NCBI RefSeq assembly: GCF_022836935.1
Contig: NZ_CP083239.1
Span: forward strand, 4,044,001-4,108,000
Origin: Ancylobacter polymorphus
GTDB lineage: Bacteria; Pseudomonadota; Alphaproteobacteria; Rhizobiales; Xanthobacteraceae
DNA length: 64,000 bases
Reading direction: 5' to 3'
Under the pieces are notes generated by a model that had not been told where the DNA came from, did not search any database, and saw nothing but the letters and a program-made list of their open reading frames with translations. Both the position numbers and the translations under genes were made by a program. This document shows positions 38,732 to 47,357 of the stretch, in pieces (within the stretch, counting starts at the first letter, position 1; each line of letters opens with the position of its first letter).

Positions 38732-38760
38732 TTGACACCCGGGGCGTGGACACACTAAAC
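38732..38760 (+). promoter_or_regulatory. Promoter of the tRNA-Val gene
   Basis: TTGACA at 38732-38737 and CTAAAC at 38755-38760 are 17 bp apart, about 45 bp before the mature tRNA. The -35 is a perfect consensus; the -10 is weaker, as often in alphaproteobacteria. Confidence 0.6.
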
Positions 38761-38804
38761 CCCGCCGCGATGGCGCTGGCCCCGACGACTTTCACGGGGC
38801 CGAC

Positions 38805-38879
38805 GGGCGATTAGCTCAGCGGGAGAGCACTCCCTTCACACGGGAGGGGTCGCAGGTTCAATCCCTGCATCGCCCACCA
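38805..38879 (+). tRNA. tRNA-Val (anticodon CAC)
   Basis: The 75-nt sequence folds as a normal cloverleaf. Acceptor stem GGGCGAT pairs with ATCGCCC, the D-arm carries AGCTCAGCGGGAGAGC, the anticodon stem CTCCC/GGGAG encloses TTCACAC giving anticodon CAC, and the T-loop is GGTTCAATCC. The CCA end is encoded. It reads GTG codons, which are frequent in this genome. Confidence 0.97.
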
Positions 38880-38949
38880 TCGTCGCTTCCCTTCTCTCGC
38901 CGCTCCTCTCGGGAACGCGGCAGGCCGGAAGCCGGCCAGCGGGGCCGCC

Positions 38950-39708
38950 ATGTGCAACCTCTACAGCCACCACTCCAATCTCCACGCCATCGCCGATCTC
39001 GTCGGCACGCTGCGCAATCTCGCCGGCAATCTGCCGCCGCAGAGCGGCATCTTCCCGGATTATCCCGCCCCCATCGTCCGCACCGGTGAAGACGGGGTGC
39101 GCGAATTGGCGCTGGCGCGCTGGGGCATGCCCTCGCCACCCTCCGTCGCCGGGCCGCCGGTGACCAATATCCGCAATCTCGCCTCGCCGCACTGGCGGGC
39201 GTGGAGCGGGCCGGCGCATCGCTGCCTCGTGCCCTTCACCAGCTTTTCCGAATATGCGCCGGTGCCCAACCCCGCCACCGGCCGCAAGGATGTGGTGTGG
39301 TTCGCGCGGGAGGAGAGCCGCCCCCTCGCCTTCTTCGCCGGGCTGTGGACGCGCTGGACCGGCACGCGCGGCACCAAGGCCGCGCCGGTGGAAGGGCAGC
39401 ACGAGCTGTTCGGTTTCCTCACCTGCGAGCCGAACGGGGTCGTCGCCCCCATTCACCCCAAGGCGATGCCGGTGATTCTCACCACCGCCGAGGAGCGGGA
39501 GACCTGGCTGCGCGCGCCCTGGAGCGAGGCGAAGGCGCTGCAGCGCCCGCTCGCCGACGACCTCCTCGTCATCGTCGCGCGCGGAACGGCCAAGGAAGAC
39601 CCGCCAGCAGCGACCGGCGCGGCGGGGGCGGCGGGGAGGCAGGCTCAGGCTCAGGCTGAGGCTGAGGCTGAGGGGCAGGCTCCGGCGGCGCAGCTTTCGC
39701 TTCTGTGA
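38950..39708 (+). CDS. SOS response-associated peptidase (SRAP/YedK)
   Basis: A 252-residue HMCES/YedK-family protein that forms a stable covalent link to abasic sites in single-stranded DNA. Cys2 (after Met removal the catalytic residue) is present in MCNLYS, with Glu in SFSEY and His in [10 protein letters not shown]. The core ends about residue 215. The tail is a low-complexity run of Gln-Ala and Glu-Ala encoded by a hexanucleotide repeat. This tail overlaps the 3' end of the opposing sulfotransferase remnant by 140 bp. SOS control is not evident here. Confidence 0.9.
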   Translation: MCNLYSHHSNLHAIADLVGTLRNLAGNLPPQSGIFPDYPAPIVRTGEDGVRELALARWGMPSPPSVAGPPVTNIRNLASPHWRAWSGPAHRCLVPFTSFSEYAPVPNPATGRKDVVWFAREESRPLAFFAGLWTRWTGTRGTKAAPVEGQHELFGFLTCEPNGVVAPIHPKAMPVILTTAEERETWLRAPWSEAKALQRPLADDLLVIVARGTAKEDPPAATGAAGAAGRQAQAQAEAEAEGQAPAAQLSLL

Positions 39709-40580
39709 GGGCGGGGCCCTGCATCAGCCGCGCATGCCGGGCGATGGCGGCGGCGAAGGCCGCCTCGCGCAAGGCCTCGACGGCCGCCGGTGCCAGATGC
39801 TTGCCGACCACATAGCGCCACAGCGCATCATCGAGCCGCGAACGCTGCGCCAGCGCCGTCATCGCCTCGGGCGTGAGCATGCGCTCCAGCGGCGCGCACA
39901 GCTCGGCTGGGACCGGCGCGGTCTCGTTCAGCCGCTCCAGACGCAAATCGACACCCATCCATTTCGCCAGGCGTGGCTCGAACTGCCGATTCTCGATGAC
40001 ATCGACGAAATCGAAGCCATCGAGCACCTTGATCGCCAGAGCGAGCAGTTCGGCATCGTCGCTTTCGGCGATGAACGCTTCGTCCCGAATCAGCGGATGC
40101 GGCCACAGCAGCATGCGCAGCCCGACATTGTCGACCGGCCCGGCGAGCAGGGGATCCGTCAGGAAATCCACCAGAGTGCCGGTGGCCTTGGCCACATAGC
40201 TCTCCCATCCACCCCAGCCCGGAGCGTGGCCGGGGGCGGCGCAGCGCCAATAGGTCCAGTGTGAGAGCAGGCGCGCGCGCCTCGCGCAGAACGGTGATGT
40301 GCGGCGCCCCGGGGTAGCGCGCGCGGGTCGTGCTCGCCGCGTAATGGCCGCAAACGAGATCCGGCGCGGCCGGCAGTTCCTCGGGCGCGAGGGCAACGAT
40401 CGCCCGCACCTGCGGTTCGAACGCGTCGAAATTCCTGAAGCCACCGAACAGGCAGCGGTCGAAGCCGGCCACCACGTGCTCCGCCTGGGTGGCGGCGATC
40501 AGCGAATAGCGCAGCGCCGTCCCCGCCGATTTGGGAATGTGCGTGAGGACCAGTCGGGGTCCCGGCCCCGGCTTCAGCAT
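39569..40580 (-). pseudogene. Sulfotransferase family gene broken by a frameshift
   Basis: An N-terminal frame (from ATG 40580) carries THIPKSAGTALRYSL, a PAPS-binding loop of sulfotransferase family 2 type, and runs to PHITVLREARA. The homologous continuation RLLSHWTYW, followed by a 190-residue sulfotransferase-like remainder, lies in another frame. The switch occurs at 40270-40281, inside five GC dinucleotides. One additional GC unit would restore a single frame and the usual LREx(2)RLLSH motif. The restored protein would be about 337 residues. Its tail is low-complexity Pro/Gln/Glu. The gene could be a fresh pseudogene, a phase-variable gene or a sequencing error. Confidence 0.75.
39648..39681 (+). 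repeat. CTCAGG/CTGAGG hexanucleotide repeat
   Basis: About five to six tandem units of CTCAGG then CTGAGG. On the plus strand they encode the Ala-Gln/Ala-Glu tail of SRAP and on the minus strand the Pro-Gln/Pro-Glu tail of the sulfotransferase remnant. Confidence 0.8.
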
Positions 40581-40772
40581 GGCTAGGCTTTGCACCCTTC
40601 AATCGGCCCCTTCAGGAAAATCGTCAACACCCAGACACCGTAGCAGCATGAGGGACGGGCAGCCACCCCGGCGCCGCCCCGCACAATCCATATGGCCAGC
40701 CGGCCTGCGCTTGGCGTAAACGGGGCTGCTCCGGCGCCACCGTTCCGTCCGCTACAAGGTCATCAGTCCCCC

Positions 40773-42686
40773 GTGCATCGCTCCCTGCGCTATCGCGCCC
40801 ATATCGACGGCTTGCGCGCCATCGCCGTGCTCGGCGTGGTGCTGTTCCATTTCGGCGCGCACTGGCTGCCGGGCGGCTTCATCGGCGTCGATGTGTTCTT
40901 CGTCATTTCCGGCTTCCTCATCGCCAAGTCGCTTTATGCCGATGTGGATGCCGGCAGCTTCTCCATCCTCGGCTTCTATGAGCGGCGGATGCGGCGCATC
41001 GCGCCGGCCTTCTTCGCGGTCACGGCGGTCACCAGCCTGTGTGCCTTTCTGATCTTCTTCCCCAATCCGCTGATGACCTATGGCCGCTCGCTCATCTGGG
41101 CGGTGCTGGCCTTCGGCAATGTCTATTTCTACCTGCGGACCGACTATTTCGGCCCCTCGGCGGAAGAGACCCCGCTGCTGCATTACTGGTCGCTGGGGGT
41201 GGAGGAGCAGTTCTATTTCCTGTTCCCCGGCCTCCTGCTGCTCATCGCCCGCTTTGCACCGAAGGCGCGGGCGAAGCTGGTGCTCGGCCTGCTCGCGGCC
41301 TCGCTCATCGCCTGCGAGATCGTGCGCCCGTTCAACCCGGCGGCGGCGTTCTATCTGCTGCCCTTCCGCGCCTTCGAGCTGCTGATCGGCGCCGCTCTTG
41401 CCCTGCCGGGCGTGCGCTTTCCCGTGAGCGCGAAGGCCGGCGGCGCGGCGATGGCAGCGGGGCTTGCCCTCATTCTCGCCGGCATGCTGCTCATCACCGA
41501 ACGCGCGCCCTTCCCCGGCGCGCTGGCGCTGGTGCCCTGCCTTGGCGCGGCGCTCGCCATCTGGGGCGGCGAGCGGGTCACGAGCCTGCCGGCGCGTCTC
41601 ATGGGGCTGCCCCCGCTCGTCTTCTTCGGCGCCATCTCCTATTCGCTCTATCTCGTCCACTGGCCGATCGTGGTCTTTGCCCGCCCGCTGCTGCCGGACC
41701 TGCCGGCGCCAGCCTTCCTCCTCGGCGGGGTCGCGCTCTCCACCCTGCTCGGCTGGCTGTCCTGGCGCTTCGTGGAACAGCCGGCGCGGCAGAACACGGC
41801 GCGGTTCTCCCGCCGGTGGGTCTTCAGCGGAACGGCGGTGGGCGGGGCGCTGCTCATCGCCTTCGGCACGGCCGCGTCCGACACGCGCGGCTTTCCCGGC
41901 CGGCTGTCACCGGAGATCCAGCGCGTGCTGACCTATACGCGCTACCCCTTCCGCGAGGTGGTGCGCGACGGCACCTGTTTCATCAACGGCAACCGCCCGC
42001 GCGAGGCACCGGCCCCGGAATGCCTGCCGCAGACGCATCCCAGCCTCGTGCTCTGGGGCAGCAGCCATGTCGCCCAGTTCATCGGCGCGCTGGAACCCAT
42101 CGGCAAGGCGCATGGCTATGCCGTCGGCCAGATGACCGGCGCCGCCTGCCTGCCGCTGGTCGAAGCGCCCTCCAGCCCGATGTGCGACAAGCTGAACCGC
42201 TTCGCCTTTGACTGGCTGCTGGCGCACAAGCCGAACATCCTGGTGATCGGCGGCGACACGCTAGTCTCCGAGGACCATTTCCGCCTGCTCGACGCCCAGC
42301 TCGCGCAGCTGCACGCCGCCGGCATCCGCGTCATCCTGCTCGGCCCGGTGCCGCAGTTCGGCCGACCCGCGCCGGAAATCCTCGCCGAACGCATGTACCG
42401 CAACGAGCCGAGCCGCCTGGCCGATGACGACCTGACCGAGGGCACACGCCGCGCCGACCGGCTGATGGCCGCGCATTTCGCCGGCAATCCCAATGTCACC
42501 TTCGTGTCCATCCTCAACAGCATGTGCCCGGACGGGAACTGCCCGATGATGGTCGACGGAGCGCCATTGCAGTTGGACCCAAGCCATTTCACCCGCGAGG
42601 GCGTCGCCTATTACGGCAGCCGGCTCGGCGCGCTGATCTTCGGCGACACCTCGGCGGGCGCGCCCGCGCCTCCCGCCGCGCCCTGA
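40773..42686 (+). CDS. OafA-type acyltransferase with SGNH domain, copy 1
   Basis: A 637-residue integral membrane acyltransferase. Residues about 5-340 form the acyltransferase-3 domain with the catalytic-type signature RYRAHIDGLRAIAVL, FHFGAHWLPGGFIGVDVFFVISGFLI and LLHYWSLGVEEQFYF. The C-terminal part is an SGNH hydrolase-like domain (GSSH at 429-432; DPSHFTREG near the end). Such proteins acetylate O-antigen or other surface sugars. The GTG at 40773 is chosen by alignment with copy 2; an ATG at 40692 would add 27 residues. It is divergent from the sulfotransferase remnant. Confidence 0.88.
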   Translation: MHRSLRYRAHIDGLRAIAVLGVVLFHFGAHWLPGGFIGVDVFFVISGFLIAKSLYADVDAGSFSILGFYERRMRRIAPAFFAVTAVTSLCAFLIFFPNPLMTYGRSLIWAVLAFGNVYFYLRTDYFGPSAEETPLLHYWSLGVEEQFYFLFPGLLLLIARFAPKARAKLVLGLLAASLIACEIVRPFNPAAAFYLLPFRAFELLIGAALALPGVRFPVSAKAGGAAMAAGLALILAGMLLITERAPFPGALALVPCLGAALAIWGGERVTSLPARLMGLPPLVFFGAISYSLYLVHWPIVVFARPLLPDLPAPAFLLGGVALSTLLGWLSWRFVEQPARQNTARFSRRWVFSGTAVGGALLIAFGTAASDTRGFPGRLSPEIQRVLTYTRYPFREVVRDGTCFINGNRPREAPAPECLPQTHPSLVLWGSSHVAQFIGALEPIGKAHGYAVGQMTGAACLPLVEAPSSPMCDKLNRFAFDWLLAHKPNILVIGGDTLVSEDHFRLLDAQLAQLHAAGIRVILLGPVPQFGRPAPEILAERMYRNEPSRLADDDLTEGTRRADRLMAAHFAGNPNVTFVSILNSMCPDGNCPMMVDGAPLQLDPSHFTREGVAYYGSRLGALIFGDTSAGAPAPPAAP

Positions 42687-42846
42687 CGCAGCGCCATGGC
42701 ACGACCGCCACATCCGCGCCCCGATCAACCGTCAGCACCGCGCTCGGGCGTTACTTCGGCCAAGGTCGGTGCTAGGTCGTTACTCCCACTAATGGCGCGG
42801 CCCGGCCCCTGCCGTTCCGCCTCCCCCCAGCCGTCGATGATGTCTC

Positions 42847-44727
42847 GTGCACCACTCCCTTCGCTACCGCGCCCATATTGACGGCCTGCGCGCCATCGCC
42901 GTTCTCGGCGTCGTGCTCTATCATTTCGGTGCGAAATGGCTGCCGGGCGGCTTCGTCGGCGTCGACGTGTTCTTCGTCATCTCAGGCTATCTGATCTGCA
43001 AGTCGATCTATGCCGACGTGGCCGAGGGCCGCTTCTCGCTGCTCGCCTTCTATGAGCGGCGCATCCGCCGCATCGCACCGGCCTTCCTCGCGGTCACGGC
43101 GGTCACTGCCATCGCCGCCGCGCTGATCCTGCTGCCGTACCAGATGCTGATCTTCGGCCGCTCGGTGCTGTGGTCGGTGTTCGCCGTCGGCAACATCTTC
43201 TTCTACCAGCGCACCGACTATTTCGCCCCGGCGGCGCAGGAAATGCCGCTGCTGCATTATTGGTCGCTGGCGGTGGAGGAGCAGTTCTATTTCCTGTTTC
43301 CCGCCGTCGTGCTGCTGCTGAACCGCTTCGGCCGCCGCGCCCTCGTCATCGGCGTGCTGGTTCTGTTCGTCGCCTCGCTGGCCGCCAGCCAGTTGATGCT
43401 GACGCGCGATCCCGCCGCCGCCTATTTCCTGCTGCCCTTCCGCGCCTTCGAAATGCTGATCGGCGCGGCGCTGGCGCTGCCGGGCGTACGCTTCTCGCAG
43501 AAGCCGGCGGAATGCGCCGCCGCGGTGCTCGGCGGCTGCGCGATGATCCTCGGCACGATGCTGATGCTCAAAGCCTCCTCCCCCTTCCCGGGCCTGCGCG
43601 CGCTCACGCCCTGCGTCGGCGCGGCGCTGGTGATCTGGGGCGGGGAAGGCGTGGCCACGCTGGGCACCCGCGCGCTCGGCAGCCGGCCGATGGTCTTCGT
43701 CGGCAAGATCTCCTATTCGCTCTATCTCGCGCACTGGCCCATCGTCGCGCTGGTCAAGGAGTGGCTGGGGCCGGTGGCGCCGCTGCCCTTCCTCGTCGGC
43801 GGCGTGGCGCTGTCGCTGCTGCTCGGCTTCCTGTCCTGGCGCTTCGTCGAACAGCCGGTGCGCCTCAACCGGCGTCTGTTCACGCCGAAGGTCCTCGTCG
43901 GCACCACGCTCGCCGGCACACTGGTGCTCGCCGTCTTCGCCCAAATCGCCATCGCCACGCGCGGCCTGCCGCAGCGGCTCTCGCCCGAGGCCCAGCGCCT
44001 CGCCGCCTATGCCTTCTATAATGGCGACCCGGTTTTTCGGCAGGGCGTGTGCTTCACCCCCTTCTTCCTCGCCGAGTACAAGGCGAAGCCGGAATGCCTG
44101 CCCACCCGCCATCCCTCGGTCATGGTCTGGGGCAGCAGCCATATCGCCCATTTCATCACCGCCATCCTCGCGGCGGGCGAAGCGCGCGGCTATGATGTCG
44201 GCCAGATCACCGGCGCCGCCTGCCCGCCGGTGAGCGAGCGCTATGCCCGCGTCGTGCCCTATTGCCGCGAGATGAACCTGTTCGCGCGCAAATGGGTGGA
44301 GGAAAACAAGCCGGATATTCTGGTGCTTGGCGGCCTCAGCGTGGCGACGCCCGATCTCGACGAGGCGATCGCGGAGTTCGTGCGCTTAGGCATCAGGGTC
44401 GTGGTGGTGGGGCCCGTGCCGCTGTATCGCGACGCGGTGCCGAAGCTGCTCGCCCGCCGCATCGAGGCCGGCGACCCCTCGACCGACGCCGGCAGCGATG
44501 CCCTCCCCGGCGCCCGCACATCCGACAAGACGCTCGCCGCGCATTTCGCCACCATGCCGGGCGTCACCTATATCTCGGTGTTCGACGCCGCCTGCGGCAA
44601 CGCCGACTGTCCGCTGATGGTGGAGGGCGAACCGCTGCAGCATGACAGCTCGCATTTCACCATGGCCGGGGCCCGCTTCTTCGGCCGGCCGGTGAGCGAA
44701 CTCATCTTCGGCAGCCCGGCGAAATAG
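42847..44727 (+). CDS. OafA-type acyltransferase with SGNH domain, copy 2
   Basis: A 626-residue close paralog of the preceding gene. The N-terminal acyltransferase-3 signature (RYRAHIDGLRAIAVL, LLHYWSLAVEEQFYF) and the C-terminal SGNH domain (GSSH at 429-432, DSSHFTMAG) align position by position. The start GTG at 42847 has no obvious Shine-Dalgarno site, so expression may be coupled or low. The 160-bp gap to copy 1 holds no hairpin. Copies may act on different acceptor sugars. Confidence 0.88.
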   Translation: MHHSLRYRAHIDGLRAIAVLGVVLYHFGAKWLPGGFVGVDVFFVISGYLICKSIYADVAEGRFSLLAFYERRIRRIAPAFLAVTAVTAIAAALILLPYQMLIFGRSVLWSVFAVGNIFFYQRTDYFAPAAQEMPLLHYWSLAVEEQFYFLFPAVVLLLNRFGRRALVIGVLVLFVASLAASQLMLTRDPAAAYFLLPFRAFEMLIGAALALPGVRFSQKPAECAAAVLGGCAMILGTMLMLKASSPFPGLRALTPCVGAALVIWGGEGVATLGTRALGSRPMVFVGKISYSLYLAHWPIVALVKEWLGPVAPLPFLVGGVALSLLLGFLSWRFVEQPVRLNRRLFTPKVLVGTTLAGTLVLAVFAQIAIATRGLPQRLSPEAQRLAAYAFYNGDPVFRQGVCFTPFFLAEYKAKPECLPTRHPSVMVWGSSHIAHFITAILAAGEARGYDVGQITGAACPPVSERYARVVPYCREMNLFARKWVEENKPDILVLGGLSVATPDLDEAIAEFVRLGIRVVVVGPVPLYRDAVPKLLARRIEAGDPSTDAGSDALPGARTSDKTLAAHFATMPGVTYISVFDAACGNADCPLMVEGEPLQHDSSHFTMAGARFFGRPVSELIFGSPAK

Positions 44728-44907
44728 CCCGCTGTGGCTTCCGCGCCATAGGCCGGCGCAAATGCGGCGGCAATGCGCCTTAGGCCAAGGCGCCCGCCGG
44801 ATTTTCGCCGCATACTGCACCGGCGGCCGCCGGCGTCCCGAATGCCGGCCGGGCGGAGGTCCCCCTCCGCGGCGGGCCGACGAACGGGGCATAAGATGAG
44901 GCTTACG

Positions 44908-45501
44908 ATGCGACTGAAGACAATGGCCGCCCTGGTGCTGGGCGCCGCGCTCATCGCGGGCAGCGCGCCCGCCATGGCGCAGAGCGCGAGCACGCCTTCC
45001 TTTTTCAGCTTCTTCCCGCGCCCGTCGAATTTCGGCAATGGGCCGGTAAAGGGCACCTCCTCGATCCGGCGCCAGACCGTGGCCTATAATGGCCCCTACA
45101 AGCCCGGCACCATCGTGGTGAACACCGCCGAGCGCCGACTCTATCTGGTGCAGGACAATGGCACGGCGCTGAAATACGGCATAGGCGTCGGCCGCGACGG
45201 CTTCCGCTGGGGCGGCATCAAGACCATAACCCGCAAGGCCGAATGGCCGGGCTGGACCCCCCCGCCGCAGATGCTGCAGCGCCGCCCGGACCTGCCGCGC
45301 TACATGCCCGGCGGCATCGACAACCCGCTCGGCGCCCGCGCCATGTATCTCGGCTCGACGCTCTACCGCATCCACGGCTCCAACGAGCCGGAGACGATCG
45401 GCCAGGCGGTGTCGTCCGGATGCTTCCGCATGACCAATGACGACGTGACCGATCTCTATGATCGCGTAAAGGTCGGCACCACGGTCGTCGTGCTCAACTG
45501 A
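44908..45501 (+). CDS. L,D-transpeptidase (YkuD domain)
   Basis: A 197-residue exported protein with a signal peptide (about 1-24, ending APAMA). The YkuD domain begins near residue 66 and carries the catalytic signature with His156 (YRIHGSNEP) and Cys172 in SSGCFRMTN. It cross-links peptidoglycan or attaches proteins to it in the periplasm. The ATG at 44908 has GAGG 6 nt upstream; an ATG at 44896 is also in frame. Short ErfK/YbiS-like proteins of this size are abundant in Hyphomicrobiales. Confidence 0.92.
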   Translation: MRLKTMAALVLGAALIAGSAPAMAQSASTPSFFSFFPRPSNFGNGPVKGTSSIRRQTVAYNGPYKPGTIVVNTAERRLYLVQDNGTALKYGIGVGRDGFRWGGIKTITRKAEWPGWTPPPQMLQRRPDLPRYMPGGIDNPLGARAMYLGSTLYRIHGSNEPETIGQAVSSGCFRMTNDDVTDLYDRVKVGTTVVVLN

Positions 45502-45550
45502 GCGGCTCGCCGGGCGGCCGGAAGGCCGCCCGCGCACCGCGCGTTCCTTC

Positions 45551-45593
45551 AGTGCCGGCGCACGGCGCGGTCTTTAGTGCCGGCGCACGGCGC
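45551..45593. repeat. 25-bp spaced duplicate of the DUF971 gene end
   Basis: AGTGCCGGCGCACGGCGC occurs at 45551-45568 and 45576-45593. The second copy is the last codons (VRRH) and stop of the DUF971 gene; the first would repeat RRH and a stop beyond it. It looks like a small tandem duplication at the gene end. Confidence 0.7.
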
Positions 45594-45960
45594 CGGGGGC
45601 ATCGCGCGACAGGTTCTTCGCCGCCAGCTCCTGCAGATAGCGCTTGAAGCGCGTCTCCTGGTCGCGGCCGAGCTCGTACAGCCAGTCCCAAGTGTAGATG
45701 CCGGTGGAATGCCCGTCGTCGAAGATCAGCCGCACGGCGTAATTCCCCACCGGGATCGCTTCCTCGATCCGCACCTCGCGCTTGCCCGCCACCAGCTGGC
45801 GGTCGGCCGGCGAATGGCCCTGCACCTCGGCGGAAGGGCTTTCCACCCGCAGCAGCTCGGCCGGCAGCGCGTAGCTCGTCCCCCCCTCGAAGGCGATGGT
45901 GAGCACACGGCGGTCCTTGTGCACCTTGATCTCGGTCGGCCAATGGGCGGCGTCGGTCAC
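45574..45960 (-). CDS. DUF971 (gamma-butyrobetaine hydroxylase-like N-terminal domain) protein
   Basis: A 128-residue protein of the DUF971 family, recognised by PTEIKVHKDRRVLTIAFEGG, AIPVGNYAVRLIFDDGHSTGIYTWDWLYELG. In eukaryotic relatives this fold is the N-terminal domain of gamma-butyrobetaine hydroxylase; the stand-alone bacterial form is linked to Fe-S or molybdenum enzyme loci but has no settled role. The GTG at 45960 has GAGG 9 nt upstream. It is divergent from moaA, which supports a molybdenum or Fe-S context. Confidence 0.88.
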   Translation of the reverse strand: MTDAAHWPTEIKVHKDRRVLTIAFEGGTSYALPAELLRVESPSAEVQGHSPADRQLVAGKREVRIEEAIPVGNYAVRLIFDDGHSTGIYTWDWLYELGRDQETRFKRYLQELAAKNLSRDAPGAVRRH

Positions 45961-46074
45961 GGGCGTCTTCCTCTTCTCGCGTTCCTCCCCACATAGACAG
46001 AGCGCGCGGCTTCGCCAATCCCCCTGAACAACGCGGCGGCGTTTGCGCAAAGCCCGTTTCACGAATGGGTTAGG

Positions 46075-46088
46075 CTATCGGCCGATAG
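46075..46088. promoter_or_regulatory. 14-bp perfect palindrome upstream of moaA
   Basis: CTATCGGCCGATAG lies in the region between the divergent DUF971 and moaA genes, 85 bp before the moaA start. It may be an operator. No known molybdenum regulator site was matched. Confidence 0.3.
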
Positions 46089-46172
46089 GGTTGCGCGGCT
46101 TGGCAGGTCCGCCCCCGGCCTTTAGAAATGGACGCAAGAAACAGCGCCCTTCGGCGCGGGAGCGACTGCGTG

Positions 46173-47216
46173 AGCACCAGCGAAGCCGTCATCGACCGTT
46201 TTCAGCGCGAAACCCCGCGTGCGCCGCTGATCGACAATTTCGGCCGCGCCGTCACCTATCTGCGCGTCTCGGTCACCGACCGCTGCGATTTCCGCTGCGT
46301 GTACTGCATGGCCGAGCACATGACCTTCCTGCCGAAGCCCGAATTGCTGACGCTTGAGGAGCTGGACCGCCTGTGCTCCGCCTTCGTCGCGCGCGGCGTG
46401 AAGAAGCTGCGCCTCACCGGCGGCGAGCCGCTGGTGCGCCGCGATGTGATGACCCTGTTCCGCTCGCTCGGCCGCCACCTCGATTCCGGCGCGCTGGAAG
46501 AACTGACGCTGACCACCAATGGCTCGCAGCTCGCCCGCTTCGCCCGCGAACTCGCCGATTGCGGGGTGAAGCGCATCAATGTCTCGCTCGACACGCTGGA
46601 CCCCGACCGTTTCCGGGCGCTGACCCGCTGGGGCGACCTCAACAAGGTGCTCGCCGGCATCGACGCCGCGCAGCAGGCCGGGCTGCATGTGAAGCTGAAC
46701 GCCGTGGCGCTGGCCGGCGAGAATGAGGACGAGATCCCCGCGCTGGTCGAATGGGCGCATGGGCGCGGCATGGACCTGTCGCTCATCGAGGTGATGCCGC
46801 TGGGCGAAACCGGCGCCGAGCGCATCGACCAGTATCTCCCCCTTTCCACCGTGCGCGCGCGTCTCGCCGAGCGCTGGACGCTGGAGGACATTGCCTTCCG
46901 CACCGGCGGGCCCGCGCGCTATGTCCGCATCAAGGAGACCGGCGGCCGGCTCGGCTTCATCACCCCGCTGACGCATAATTTCTGCGAGGGCTGCAACCGC
47001 GTCCGCGTCACCTGCACCGGCACGCTCTATATGTGCCTCGGCCAGGACGACGCCGCCGATCTGCGCGCGCCCTTGCGTGCCTCCGAGAGCGACGAGACGC
47101 TGCACGCCGCGCTGGACGAGGCGATCTTCCGCAAGCCCAAGGGGCACGATTTCGTGATCGACCGCCCCGGCCAGGCCCCGGCGGTGCGCCGGCATATGAG
47201 CCTTACCGGCGGCTGA
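46173..47216 (+). CDS. moaA: GTP 3',8-cyclase MoaA
   Basis: Radical-SAM enzyme that starts molybdopterin synthesis from GTP. The N-terminal 4Fe-4S motif is C39-x3-C43-x2-C46 ([10 protein letters not shown]); the C-terminal cluster is in FCEGCNRVR and the later Cys of LYMCLG. The C-terminal GG needed for activity is present (SLTGG). The GTG at 46173 is preferred because GGAG lies 7 nt upstream; an ATG at 46128 would add 15 residues with no ribosome site. About 347 residues, normal for the family. No other mo genes are adjacent. Confidence 0.94.
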   Translation, partial: STSEAVIDRFQRETPRAPLIDNFGRAVTYLRVSVTDRCDFRCVYCMAEHMTFLPKPELLTLEELDRLCSAFVARGVKKLRLTGGEPLVRRDVMTLFRSLGRHLDSGALEELTLTTNGSQLARFARELADCGVKRINVSLDTLDPDRFRALTRWGDLNKVLAGIDAAQQAGLHVKLNAVALAGENEDEIPALVEWAHGRGMDLSLIEVMPLGETGAERIDQYLPLSTVRARLAERWTLEDIAFRTGGPARYVRIKETGGRLGFITPLTHNFCEGCNRVRVTCTGTLYMCLGQDDAADLRAPLRASESDETLHAALDEAIFRKPKGHDFVIDRPGQAPAVRRHMSLTGG

Positions 47217-47270
47217 ACCCGGCCCCTTCCAGCGTTACGCATGGCTGCCGCGCGCGCGGTCATGTTGCTG

Positions 47271-47285
47271 CGTTGCAATACAACG
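47271..47285. promoter_or_regulatory. Inverted repeat upstream of the MFS gene
   Basis: CGTTG-CAATA-CAACG lies 72 bp before the start of the MFS transporter, in a locally AT-richer stretch. It could bind a repressor of the exporter. Evidence is symmetry only. Confidence 0.3.
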
Positions 47286-47357
47286 TGCATAGGATTGCCG
47301 GAATCGCGCTGCTAAAGGGCAGCGAACACACCCTTTTTCGACATAGAGCGTTTCGCG

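Noticed and set aside
39648..39681. CRISPR or VNTR array
   Set aside because: Units are six bases without spacers and are translated on both strands; it is a simple coding repeat.
40262..40290. Programmed ribosomal frameshift in the sulfotransferase
   Set aside because: No slippery heptamer of the known type and no clear downstream stimulator; a lost GC unit explains the shift more simply.
40740..44730. A mobile element around the acyltransferase pair
   Set aside because: No transposase, terminal inverted repeats or target duplications were found, and base composition looks like the flanks.
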